The notes under the pieces were generated by a model that saw nothing but the letters and a program-made list of their open reading frames with translations, searched no databases and was not told the DNA's origin. Positions 32,536 to 40,949 of a stretch of 64,000 nt of DNA are shown here, in pieces (position 1 is the first letter of the stretch; each line of letters begins with the position of its first letter). This DNA is from Caldalkalibacillus uzonensis (GTDB lineage: Bacteria > Bacillota > Bacilli > Caldalkalibacillales > Caldalkalibacillaceae). The stretch is taken from assembly GCF_030814135.1 (NCBI RefSeq), contig NZ_JAUSUQ010000002.1:248001-312000 (forward strand), read 5' to 3'. A program made the position numbers and the translations under genes.

Positions 32536-33645
32536 ATGGTTAAACAACCCCATCTTGGCATACTGGTTGAATTTGTTTTACCCTCGGATCCCCCGTTTCC
32601 TGAAAAAGTGTTTTTCAAGCACCTTTCCCAACATGCCAAAACATTAGGCATACAGGTGACAGTCTTCTCCCCGCGCTCGATTGATTGGACCAACCGTTTG
32701 ATCTGGGGCTACCGCTATGATGAAAACAAGGCAAGGTGGAAAAAAGGAACCTATCCTTTTCCCACGATGATCTATGATCGCATTTTTTACCAGAGTCGCC
32801 AACATGTACGTGATGTGGCTCCGGTGATCAAACGTTTACAACAAAACTATAGTGTTCTTTTACTAGGCAAGGGATTGCCTGGAAAATGGAAGGTTTACAA
32901 CATGCTGAAGGATGATGAGAACCTAGCCCCCTTTTTGCCGGAAACATTTCTTTTTCGCCCGGGTTCATTGTGGAGAAAGAAACTGGTGCAACATGAAGCA
33001 CTTTTTTTTAAGCCGTCTTCCGGTACACATGGCAAAGGTGTCCTCAAAGTGATAATAGCTGAGGGCCGCATCCATGTTCAGGGACGGACATGGCACAATC
33101 ACTTGCTGCAAACCAGCTTTCCCTCCTTTACGCCCTGCGAAATGTGGTTAAAAAAATATGTTGGACAGCGCCAATATATTGTCCAGCCTTATCTGCAACT
33201 GACCACTCCCGACGAGACCCCATTTGATATGCGTATTTTGTTGCAAAAAAACGACAAGGGAGAATGGACAGAAACGGGAAAAGTGATTCGTGCAGGTCAA
33301 AAAGGAAAGCTGACATCCAATTTGCATGGCGGAGGAACGGCAGTAGAGGTCAGTCCCTTTTTAAACAAGTATTATCGACCTGAACAAGTGAAAGATATTT
33401 ATGCACAGTTAAAGCTTTTAACCAAACGCCTTCCTTACCAATTGGAAATGAAACACGGTCCCTTGCTGGAGTTGGGCATCGATGTGGGCATTGAGCGTAC
33501 AGGTAAAGTGTGGTTATTGGAAGTCAACTCCAAACCCGGACGGCGCTCCTTCCGTCTCAGTCGTGATTATGAAGCGTTGGCTAACGCCATCTATGCACCG
33601 GCTAAATATGCAAGCTATGTTTTTCATGCTTTGAAGGGAGTTTAA
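32536..33645 (+). CDS. YheC/YheD-family ATP-grasp protein, copy 2
   Basis: 369 residues, the shortest of the four paralogs. The N-terminus (HLGILVEFVLPSDPPFPEKV) lacks the double-psi-barrel-like extension of copies 3 and 4. It keeps the ATP-grasp core: TMIYDRIFYQSR, KWKVYNMLKDDENL, LFFKPSSGTHGKGVLKV, YIVQPYLQL, FDMRILLQKNDKGEWTETGK, and ELGIDVGIERTGKVWLLEVN with SKPGRR. Glu and Asn of EVNSK are the expected magnesium ligands. GAGGTGG precedes the ATG, nine bases after copy 1. Four diverged but intact copies suggest that each modifies or binds a different partner or forms a hetero-complex. Confidence 0.85.
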   Translation: MVKQPHLGILVEFVLPSDPPFPEKVFFKHLSQHAKTLGIQVTVFSPRSIDWTNRLIWGYRYDENKARWKKGTYPFPTMIYDRIFYQSRQHVRDVAPVIKRLQQNYSVLLLGKGLPGKWKVYNMLKDDENLAPFLPETFLFRPGSLWRKKLVQHEALFFKPSSGTHGKGVLKVIIAEGRIHVQGRTWHNHLLQTSFPSFTPCEMWLKKYVGQRQYIVQPYLQLTTPDETPFDMRILLQKNDKGEWTETGKVIRAGQKGKLTSNLHGGGTAVEVSPFLNKYYRPEQVKDIYAQLKLLTKRLPYQLEMKHGPLLELGIDVGIERTGKVWLLEVNSKPGRRSFRLSRDYEALANAIYAPAKYASYVFHALKGV

Positions 33646-33649
33646 AACG

Positions 33650-35032
33650 ATGGGAATACTCATCACTGGCCGCATCCACAAGCACACCTCATCACAACGT
33701 ACTGTCTTCTTAAGTCCGGAACTGTTCTCCACGGTTCAAGGCACAAGGGAGATCACACTCGTTTACGGACAACAAAAAGTGAAAGCCCGTGTCAGAAGAT
33801 CACCTTATCCATCTCGCGTTTTTGTTTCTGCTAATTTGTGGCGCACCCTAAAGATCCCTTTTCCCGGAAAGCTCCATTTTCATCTTCAATCCGGTCAGCT
33901 GTCTATTGGTCCATTGGTTGGCATCTTAACCACCGGTGTCACCCATTATGACGCTTCCCCCATCGGCGGACGCACCAACTTTATGCGCCGCTTTTTAATG
34001 GCCAGCCAGGATGTACCGGCCTCCTATTTTGTCTTTTCACCGCAAGATATTTCTTACTTAAGAAAAGAAATCAACGGATACTTTTTGATCAAAGACAAAA
34101 CCGGCAAACTCAGTTTCCGCCGCTTTCGGGTCCCGTTTCCCCATGTGGTTTATAACCGGGTGCCCAACCGGGTGCAGGAACGGTCAGCGGCGGTCTCTTG
34201 GGCTAAAACAGCCCTTGAAAAAGAAGGTGTGCGCATCTTTAATCCCGCTTTTTTTAACAAGTGGACGATCCATGAAAAGATTCATCATGTGGAGGAGGTG
34301 CAGCACTACATTCCTGAAACGATTTTTAACCCTGATACCGGCCAGATCGCCCGGATGTTGAATACCTATCACATGGTGTACCTCAAACCGTCCTCGGGCA
34401 GCTTAGGCCTGGGCATCGCCCAGTTCTACCACTTGCCGGGCAGAGGTTATTTCCTCCGCTACCGGCGCAGAAATGAAAACAAACTATTTCGTTTTAAAAA
34501 CCTCTCTAAAGCCATTCAACACTTTATGCGGCACAAATCATCCAAAACCTACATCGTTCAGCAAGGGATCCCCTTAATGACCTTAGACGGGCGGCAGATC
34601 GATTTTCGGGTGCATACCAACAAGAACAGACATGGGCAGTGGGAGGTGACAGCCATTGCCGCCAAACTGGCTGGCAAAGGAAGTGTGACCACCCATATGC
34701 GTACGGGAGGCAAGGTACTGTCACCCCATGCAGCCATAAAAAAATGCTTTCCCCTGCACCAGCAACAACGCGTTCTTTTAGAGCTTGAAGAGGCTGCACT
34801 GGCCTTATCCCGTGCCATCGACCAGGAAATTGAAGGATATATCGGCGAACTCGGCTTTGATATCGGCATTGACCAAAGCGGTCATCCATGGATGTTTGAA
34901 GCCAACTCCAAGCCGGGGCGCCATGTATTCACCCATGCCAGCTTAAAAGAGAGTGAGGTATTGACCCGGCAAAAGATTTTAGAATACGCCCTCTACTTGG
35001 CGGAGTTTACCACTGAGGATGTGAGACCATGA
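33650..35032 (+). CDS. YheC/YheD-family ATP-grasp protein, copy 3 (YheD-like, with N-terminal beta-barrel)
   Basis: 460 residues. Residues 1-85 form a beta-rich domain (SSQRTVFLSPELFSTVQG, then LVYGQQKVKARVRRSPYPSR and VGILTTGV). The ATP-grasp region follows: PHVVYNRVPNRVQERS, FNPAFFNKWTIHEKIHHVEE, MVYLKPSSGSLGLGIAQF, YIVQQGIPLMTLDGRQIDFR, HTNKNRHGQWEVTAIAAKLA, and ELGFDIGIDQSGHPWMFEAN with SKPGRH. All nucleotide and metal motifs look intact. GAAGGGAG lies eight bases before the ATG, which is four bases after the copy 2 stop. It overlaps copy 4 by four bases. B. subtilis carries only a yheC-yheD pair; this is an expanded version. Confidence 0.86.
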   Translation: MGILITGRIHKHTSSQRTVFLSPELFSTVQGTREITLVYGQQKVKARVRRSPYPSRVFVSANLWRTLKIPFPGKLHFHLQSGQLSIGPLVGILTTGVTHYDASPIGGRTNFMRRFLMASQDVPASYFVFSPQDISYLRKEINGYFLIKDKTGKLSFRRFRVPFPHVVYNRVPNRVQERSAAVSWAKTALEKEGVRIFNPAFFNKWTIHEKIHHVEEVQHYIPETIFNPDTGQIARMLNTYHMVYLKPSSGSLGLGIAQFYHLPGRGYFLRYRRRNENKLFRFKNLSKAIQHFMRHKSSKTYIVQQGIPLMTLDGRQIDFRVHTNKNRHGQWEVTAIAAKLAGKGSVTTHMRTGGKVLSPHAAIKKCFPLHQQQRVLLELEEAALALSRAIDQEIEGYIGELGFDIGIDQSGHPWMFEANSKPGRHVFTHASLKESEVLTRQKILEYALYLAEFTTEDVRP

Positions 35033-36369
35033 TGGGCATGAAGAAAGCAACAATCGCCTATTCCCCTGCCAATCAAACATGGTATTTGTTAACCAAAACA
35101 AAGTCGGGACAAACAAGAAACCGTTTCATCTATTGGGGAGCCAACCGCATGCCCCTCAAGCTGCGCTTGACCCGGCCCCCTCTCTATTTCTACCCCAAGC
35201 CCCTCACCATCAATGCTTTTATTCACATTGAAAAAGGAAAGCCTCTGCTTGGTCCCTTGGTGGGCATCCTAACTGTTCGGGGAGAACACGGCTCGTTTAT
35301 CGGTTCGAAGCCTAACTTTATTGATGTGATCAAAACCGGACGGTACAAAGGGGGGATTGTCTTTGTCTTTACCCCTGAAAATGTGAACTGGCTCACAGAA
35401 GAAGTCAAGGGCTATCTGTACCATCCGCAGCTAAAAAAATGGCTGTCCTGTCAATTTCCTTTGCCCAATGTGGTGTACAACCGTATTCCCTTGCGCTCGT
35501 TTGAGCGTAAAAGTGAAGTTCGGGCATGCCTGCAGTCCCTGGAGAAACATCCCAAAATCACCTTGTTTAACCCTTGTTTTTTTGATAAAGAAGAGCTGTT
35601 CCGGCTGCTCAAAGACGAATCTGAGGCAGCCGCCTATCTCCCCCGCACACAGCCTTTAGATGACAAGGAGCGTTTGTCTGAGATGATCCACGAGCACCGG
35701 AATGTGTATTTGAAACCAACCAGAGGCAAAGCAGGAAAAGGTATTTTTAAAGCATGTTATGACGATGCCCATGGGCGCTATGTGCTGTTCTTCCATCAAG
35801 GCTTGAAAACCAAACGGCTATGGACAACTTCTTTCCAGAGGTTGTGGAGCGGATTCCAAAAATTAAAGATCGATTCCCCGTATATCATCCAGCAAGCCAT
35901 TGATCTGGCCCAGGTGGAAGGATGTCCATTTGATATACGCACACTGATCCAAAAAAACAAATACGGGAAATGGGGTGTCACTGGCATCGGTGTCCGTGTG
36001 GCCGGCACAAACCGCATTACCACCCATGTGCCCCAAGGTGGGAGAATAGAAGATCCAGATCAGGTCCTGCCCCAGGTGTTCACCCGGGAACAGACGGAAA
36101 AGATCAAAACTGAAGTTAAACATTTGGCTTTACTGGTGGCCACAGAGTTGGAACAACATTATCATCATCTTGGTGAGATGTCTCTGGATATTGGCGTTGA
36201 CAGCCAAGGCCAGTTGTGGCTGTTTGAAGCCAATGCCAAACCCATGAAATTTGATGAACCGCATATCCGGCGTAAATCTCTGGAGAATTTGATCGAATAT
36301 GCCCAATACCTTACCTTTAAAACATACCGTAAAGGGGTTAGTACTAATGAAACTGCACAAGCTAACTAG
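35029..36369 (+). CDS. YheC/YheD-family ATP-grasp protein, copy 4
   Basis: 446 residues with the same layout as copy 3: an N-terminal beta-rich domain (residues 1-80, ending GPLVGILTVRGEHGS), then PNVVYNRIPLRSFERK, FNPCFFDKEELFRLL, VYLKPTRGKAGKGIFKA, YIIQQAIDLAQVEGCPFDIR, QKNKYGKWGVTGIGVRVAG, and EMSLDIGVDSQGQLWLFEAN with AKPMKF. The usual SKPGR ending is AKPMK here, and the glycine loop is TRGKAGKG rather than SSGSLGLG, so nucleotide handling may differ. The start codon overlaps the copy 3 stop (ATGA), a sign of translational coupling. The next gene starts within its last 23 bases. Confidence 0.86.
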   Translation: MMGMKKATIAYSPANQTWYLLTKTKSGQTRNRFIYWGANRMPLKLRLTRPPLYFYPKPLTINAFIHIEKGKPLLGPLVGILTVRGEHGSFIGSKPNFIDVIKTGRYKGGIVFVFTPENVNWLTEEVKGYLYHPQLKKWLSCQFPLPNVVYNRIPLRSFERKSEVRACLQSLEKHPKITLFNPCFFDKEELFRLLKDESEAAAYLPRTQPLDDKERLSEMIHEHRNVYLKPTRGKAGKGIFKACYDDAHGRYVLFFHQGLKTKRLWTTSFQRLWSGFQKLKIDSPYIIQQAIDLAQVEGCPFDIRTLIQKNKYGKWGVTGIGVRVAGTNRITTHVPQGGRIEDPDQVLPQVFTREQTEKIKTEVKHLALLVATELEQHYHHLGEMSLDIGVDSQGQLWLFEANAKPMKFDEPHIRRKSLENLIEYAQYLTFKTYRKGVSTNETAQAN

Positions 36370-36814
36370 TGCGCAAGTGGAGAAATACCGCCGTGCCTTA
36401 ATCACCTTTCTTAAACGGCATGGAGACCGGCGGATTACGCGTACTGGGATCAACTGGCTGGAACAAGCGGACGCTACCCAGCTTTCCTCTGCAGGAACGC
36501 TTGTTTTATGTGCACTCAAAGAAAAAAAATTGATTGGTTTATTAATTGTATCCAATTATGGGATTGATGAATCGTATATAGCCGTTCATCAGCACTACCG
36601 CGATAAGGACATTGCCAAACAAATAGTTCAATACGCGATCCATTCCCTGGGTAAATTATACGGACGGGTAGCCCTGGATAATATCCCCAGTTTAAAGGTT
36701 TGCCTGGCCAATGACATGGTGGCCTTTCACCTGTTTACCGGTCCAACCGGCAAACTCACACTGTGGGTTGGGGGAGGAGATTGGACAAAAGAAGATGTCC
36801 TTCCGTACAGCTGA
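36347..36814 (+). CDS. Small GNAT-like protein at the end of the ATP-grasp cluster
   Basis: 155 residues, with a pattern resembling a GNAT acetyltransferase fold: LVLCALKEKKLIGLLIVSNYG as central strands, then ESYIAVHQHYRDKDIAKQIVQYAI, which looks like the acetyl-CoA loop and helix although the canonical QxxGxG is replaced by HYRDKDIA. The C-terminus includes KVCLANDMVAFHLFTGPTGK. The ATG overlaps the copy 4 coding end by 23 bases, so it belongs to the same transcript. Homologs sit beside yheC/yheD-type genes in other bacilli as far as I recall. Function is unknown; an acetyltransferase role is a weak inference. Confidence 0.7.
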   Translation: MKLHKLTSAQVEKYRRALITFLKRHGDRRITRTGINWLEQADATQLSSAGTLVLCALKEKKLIGLLIVSNYGIDESYIAVHQHYRDKDIAKQIVQYAIHSLGKLYGRVALDNIPSLKVCLANDMVAFHLFTGPTGKLTLWVGGGDWTKEDVLPYS

Positions 36815-36902
36815 AGCACTTTCTTACAGTTGATCACATTTTTTGATAGAATAAGAGAAACAGAAATTAACGCAATTTTTGCTTAGGGGACGGAGTGATC
36901 AG

Positions 36903-37358
36903 ATGCGAAATGATTTTGTAGCTACAGGCGTTGTCTTTAACCGGCAAAAGGACAAAGTTTTACTCGTCTATCACAATAAGCTTAAAAAATGGCTGCCTCC
37001 CGGAGGTCATTTGGAACCTAATGAACTCCCCCATGAAGGCGCGTTACGAGAAGTGTGGGAGGAAACGGGAGTGAAGGCAAGCTTGATTCTGTCTGGAGAG
37101 CAGTTTGAGATAGAGGAAGAGGTGGAATCACAGCTGCCCACTCCCTACTTGATCTTACACGAGTATATTCCCTCAACCCCCACCGAAGAAGCCCACATGC
37201 ACGTGGATTTCATCTATCTGATGGAGGTTGAGGAGGAAGCACAGCTGGATATCCACCCCAGGGAGGTAAAAGAAGCAAGATGGATGACGCTGGATGAGGT
37301 TCAGCGCTGTGATACCTTTGACAGTGTCATCAAAATTTGCCAGCGCCTAATGAAATGA
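36903..37358 (+). CDS. Nudix hydrolase
   Basis: 151 residues with a full Nudix box: GGHLEPNELPHEGALREV followed by WEETGVKA (residues about 35-60), matching GX5EX7REUXEEXGU. The surrounding pattern (FVATGVVFNRQKDKVLLVYH, WLPPGGH, HVDFIYLMEVEEE) is that of the MutT/ADP-ribose-type group. It hydrolyses a nucleoside diphosphate linked to another group; the substrate cannot be told. The ATG at 36903 has GGAGTG upstream; an in-frame start eight codons earlier falls on the ribosome site. It stands alone, converging with the NlpC/P60 gene. Confidence 0.9.
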   Translation: MRNDFVATGVVFNRQKDKVLLVYHNKLKKWLPPGGHLEPNELPHEGALREVWEETGVKASLILSGEQFEIEEEVESQLPTPYLILHEYIPSTPTEEAHMHVDFIYLMEVEEEAQLDIHPREVKEARWMTLDEVQRCDTFDSVIKICQRLMK

Positions 37359-37391
37359 CCAAAATCTGATGAAATCAATGCAATCCTGAGC

Positions 37392-38296
37392 TTAACGAAT
37401 GACACGCTTGGCACCCATATAGGTTTCCCGCCAGGTGCGGTCTGTAATGCGGTCATAAGTGACACCAGGGCTGCCCCAGGTATGAATGATCTTGCCATCA
37501 CCGGCATAAATGGCCACGTGGCCAACATTCCCTTCACCAGTTGACCGGGTCCAGAAGAATAACAGGTCCCCTTTCTCCCATTCTCCCCAGCGTACATAAG
37601 TGCCTACCTGGGACTGTTGTCGTGAAGAACGGGGAAGCTGGATACCGTTTTCAGCAAAAACGGTTTGAGTAAACAGGGAGCAGTCAAAGTAGCCTGATCC
37701 TGGTTTGGCCCCATACCGATAGGGCGTTCCCAAATATTTTTCGGCGGTTCTAATGATGTTATCGGCTAGATTGGACGCTTTATCGTGTGCAGCAGGCACT
37801 TCCCTGGATGGGGATTGGTCTTGAACGGCCGGATTGTTGATATAGCGTTTAGCAACCAGGAAATCCGGGCCCATTTGGTATTAACAGAATGGAGACGGAC
37901 GCCATTTGTTGAAGGCAGAGAGGCAATGGCTTGCATATTTCCCATGTATAGCGCACTGATTGAAGGATTGCCGCGGGAATCTTTGAATATAAGCACATCC
38001 CCGGGCTGCAAGTTGGAGACACTAATGGTCTGGCCGCCACGAGCCTGATCCTTGACGGTGCGGGGGATGGTTATCCCTTGCTGCTGGTGCAGGTAATAAA
38101 TCAAGCCTGAAGCATCAAACCCTTGACTGGGATTTGTCCCCCCAAACTGATAGGGTGTTCCTATTAATGTTTTGGCCTCGCGGGCCATCGCATCACCGAC
38201 AGACTGTGCCTCACCTGTTGGTACATTAACAATAAGGGAGACTGCCAGCAATACAACAAAACTCCAGAAGAACGTTGGCCTCCTGACGTTGATCAT
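37392..38296 (-). pseudogene. Secreted double NlpC/P60 peptidoglycan hydrolase, frameshifted between domains
   Basis: The first frame (from ATG 38296) encodes a signal peptide ending near PTGEAQS and an NlpC/P60 domain in which the catalytic Cys is replaced: FDASGLIYYL instead of FDCSGL. The usual active His is also absent (SALYMGN). Near 37866-37870 the frame shifts. The second frame continues WGPDFLVAKRYINN, a linker, and a catalytic NlpC/P60 domain with Cys in YFDCSLFTQTVF, His in GNVGHVAIYAG and HTWGSPGV. Restoring one base in the GGGCCC run gives a continuous product of about 300 residues. The dead first domain is probably a genuine family trait; the frameshift is either a lesion or a homopolymer sequencing error. 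Confidence 0.83.
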
Positions 38297-38499
38297 TGTA
38301 CCCCTCCGTCTCTTGTATGGTGTCAGAATTAACAGATTTACAACTACTATCTTACTAGATTCACCGGAACAAAAGGCTTAGTAATTGTTGCCAAGGTGAT
38401 ATGTGCCAATGAGACCGAGGAGTGCTGCCCGAACCCGGCTTTGAGCCGTTTGTTTTGGTTACAATGGAAAGAGAGCCCAGTACTCAGGAGGGAACTAAC

Positions 38500-39882
38500 G
38501 TGAACAAGCAACTGAAAAAGGTCTTGCAAAGCAAAAGGGACCAGCATTTGGAAGAACTGAAAGCATTTCTGCGCATCCCCAGTATCAGTGCCTTGTCGGA
38601 ACATAAACGAGATGTGCAACAGGCAGCAGAATGGTTGGCCCAGTCCTTGAAAAAAGCTGGCTTGGAAAATGTACGCGTCATGGCCACCAAGGGGCATCCT
38701 GTGGTTTACGGGGACTGGCTGCATGCCGAAGGTAAGCCAACGGTATTGATTTATGGCCACTATGATGTGCAGCCTGTTGATCCCCTTGATTTATGGGAAA
38801 CGCCTCCTTTCGAACCTGACATCAGAGATAACAAAATTTATGCCCGTGGGGCCAGTGATGATAAAGGACAAACCTTCATGCATATAAAAGCCGTGGAGAC
38901 TCTTTTACAAATTGAAGGCCGCCTGCCGGTCAATATCAAGTTTTGTATTGAAGGAGAAGAGGAGATTGGCAGTCCTAACCTGGATCCCTTTGTTGCTGAA
39001 CATCGGGAATTGCTGCAGGCTGATGTACTTGTTGTGTCCGATACGCCCATGCTTGAAAAAGGGAAACCCACCGTTTGCTATGGATTAAGGGGGTTGTGTG
39101 GTTTACAGATTGATGTGCAAGGCCCAAAAAGGGATTTACATTCAGGACTCTTTGGCGGGGGCGTGCAGAATCCGATTCATGCTCTGGTACACATCTTGGA
39201 TTCTATGCGTAATGAAAAGGGAGAAATCACCATTGAAGGTTTCTACGACCGGGTGCAGCCAATAACAGACGAAGAAAGAGAAGCGTATCGCGCTTTACAG
39301 TTTAATGAAGAAGAGGTGCGCCAAGAGTTGGACGTCCCCGAGCTGTTTGGAGAACAAGGATACTCCTTCCTGGAGCGGACTTGGGTCAGACCAACGTTAG
39401 AGGTAAACGGTATCTATGGTGGATTCCAAGGTGAGGGGATCAAAACCGTTCTGCCGGCCCAGGCCCATGCCAAAATCACTTGCCGTCTTGTCCCTGATCA
39501 AGACCCGGAAGAGATCACCCGTTTAATTCAGCGGCACATTGAAAAACATACCCCCCCTGGTGTCAAAGTATCCACCCAGCTGTTTGACAAAGGTAAGCCC
39601 TTCTTGACACCCTTTGACCACCCAGCCATTCAAGCCGCTGGACGGGTACTGGAAAAAGCCTATGGGGTCTCCCCGGCCTATACGCGGATGGGAGGTTCGA
39701 TTCCGATTGTGGAAACATTCCACAGTTTGTTAAATTTACCAGCCGTGCTGATGGGCTTTGGTCTGCCCAGCGAAAACTTCCATGCCCCTAACGAACATTT
39801 CCATCTGGAAAATTTTGATCAAGGGTTGGTTGCTTTATGCTACTATTGGTTTGAACTGGAGAAAGCGCTTGGCCAACAATAG
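38500..39882 (+). CDS. M20-family dipeptidase
   Basis: 460 residues. Zinc-binding motifs run in order: IYGHYDVQPVDP (His and Asp of site one), ARGASDDKGQ (bridging Asp), EGEEEIGSPNL (Glu-Glu), SDTPM and the C-terminal FHAPNEHFHL. The lid/dimerisation domain shows KRDLHSGLFGGGVQNPIHAL. The family cleaves dipeptides or related amide bonds in the cytoplasm. AGGAGGG lies seven bases before the GTG at 38500; the ATG at 38464 has no ribosome site. It is transcribed alone, divergent from the NlpC/P60 gene, and ends at a hairpin. Specificity cannot be read from sequence. Confidence 0.9.
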   Translation: MNKQLKKVLQSKRDQHLEELKAFLRIPSISALSEHKRDVQQAAEWLAQSLKKAGLENVRVMATKGHPVVYGDWLHAEGKPTVLIYGHYDVQPVDPLDLWETPPFEPDIRDNKIYARGASDDKGQTFMHIKAVETLLQIEGRLPVNIKFCIEGEEEIGSPNLDPFVAEHRELLQADVLVVSDTPMLEKGKPTVCYGLRGLCGLQIDVQGPKRDLHSGLFGGGVQNPIHALVHILDSMRNEKGEITIEGFYDRVQPITDEEREAYRALQFNEEEVRQELDVPELFGEQGYSFLERTWVRPTLEVNGIYGGFQGEGIKTVLPAQAHAKITCRLVPDQDPEEITRLIQRHIEKHTPPGVKVSTQLFDKGKPFLTPFDHPAIQAAGRVLEKAYGVSPAYTRMGGSIPIVETFHSLLNLPAVLMGFGLPSENFHAPNEHFHLENFDQGLVALCYYWFELEKALGQQ

Positions 39883-39897
39883 CGTTTAATGTAACAA

Positions 39898-39918
39898 GGG
39901 GGAGCATCGTGCTCCCCC
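39898..39918. terminator. Hairpin between the dipeptidase and YteA-like genes
   Basis: GGGGGAGCA and TGCTCCCCC form a perfect 9-bp stem with a TCG loop just after the dipeptidase stop. The trailing T-run is interrupted (ATCTTTG), so it is a moderate terminator for the plus strand. Confidence 0.75.
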
Positions 39919-39996
39919 GAATCTTTGTTGTTACCCCATGCTTGCTGTGTGTTTTCACATATCCCTTTTGATCGATCTTGCAGTGTTTTTGCAATT

Positions 39997-40776
39997 TCAG
40001 CTTTTTTTCCGTCGATAATCTGGATCCTGATCCTGTTCCGGCTCATCCTCATTCACTACATCAATAAGACCACTATCTTCTACTACAGAGGTAACGCCGT
40101 GTTCATCCAGGTATGTTTCATACACCTCATGTTCCTCGTTAACGCCAATATAGTTTCCTTCCATGTCGGTTATCAGAAACTCTTCCACATCCTCTGCGGC
40201 ACCCACCCGTTCATCAGATTCAGCAAACATCTCTTCATACTCTTTGGCTGGATCATAAAAGTCCGAGGGAGTGTCAGATGATCCATGGGCCGCTGCGCTT
40301 TGCCAGGCATCCTCCGCATCGAAAACAACCACATCCTGGTCATCATATTCAAAACGGCCAAACGGGGGTTCTAAAATATCTTCCTCAGCCGGCCTTTTTT
40401 TTGAGACGAAGGTATCGGCTGCATGGGCTTTACAACGGGTTGTTGCTGGCACGGCTTGCAAACGCTCGAAGGGAATCTCCCTGCCGCACACCTCACATAT
40501 CCCGTAAGTACCTTCATCCATGGCCCGTAAAGCCCGTTCCACATCGGCCAATTCTTGCTCCGCATGTTCATTAAGAGCCACATCCTTGGCCCGCTCATAT
40601 TCTTCTGTCCCCAGATCACCGGGATGGTTATCATAATTGGAAAGTTCCCCCACCGATTCCTTGACCAATTCCTGTTCCTGCCCAAAATGCTCATTATAAG
40701 CCAGCTGGTGCCGTAATTCACGCAAACGGGTCAACAGGATTGTATGCAGTTCACGCTTTTGATCTTCCGTTAACAT
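39997..40776 (-). CDS. yteA: YteA-family DksA/TraR-type zinc-finger protein
   Basis: 259 residues. An N-terminal helical hairpin (LTEDQKRELHTILLTRLREL to ELADVERALRAMDEGTYG) is followed by a zinc finger with Cys in YGICEVCGREIPFERL and the third and fourth ligands in TTRCKAH. A long acidic tail (residues 130-259) shows several aromatic-acidic repeats. DksA/TraR relatives can bind RNA polymerase; the YteA group is tied to sporulating bacilli, but its function is not settled. GAGGTG precedes the ATG at 40776; the ATG three codons upstream overlaps the ribosome site. Monocistronic. Confidence 0.87.
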   Translation of the reverse strand: MLTEDQKRELHTILLTRLRELRHQLAYNEHFGQEQELVKESVGELSNYDNHPGDLGTEEYERAKDVALNEHAEQELADVERALRAMDEGTYGICEVCGREIPFERLQAVPATTRCKAHAADTFVSKKRPAEEDILEPPFGRFEYDDQDVVVFDAEDAWQSAAAHGSSDTPSDFYDPAKEYEEMFAESDERVGAAEDVEEFLITDMEGNYIGVNEEHEVYETYLDEHGVTSVVEDSGLIDVVNEDEPEQDQDPDYRRKKS

Positions 40777-40949
40777 ATGATGCACCTCTCTGTGCCAGTT
40801 AGGTTTTGTCCATAGTATGACCCTAATTGGTTTGATTAGTGCACCGAATTTTGGAAAAGGGATTGCTCAAAGGGTATGAAGCATGCCGTTTCCGCTCATA
40901 CTAAAGCCAGTTCAATCACTATGTGATGATCAAAGATAGGAATAGCAGC

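Noticed and set aside
36299-36346. Longer start for the GNAT-like gene
   Set aside because: It would extend deep into the copy 4 coding region without a ribosome site; the ATG at 36347 is more likely.
38436-38456. CGGCT-TTG-AGCCG hairpin with a T-rich tail before the dipeptidase
   Set aside because: A 5-bp stem with no plus-strand gene immediately upstream to terminate; likely incidental.
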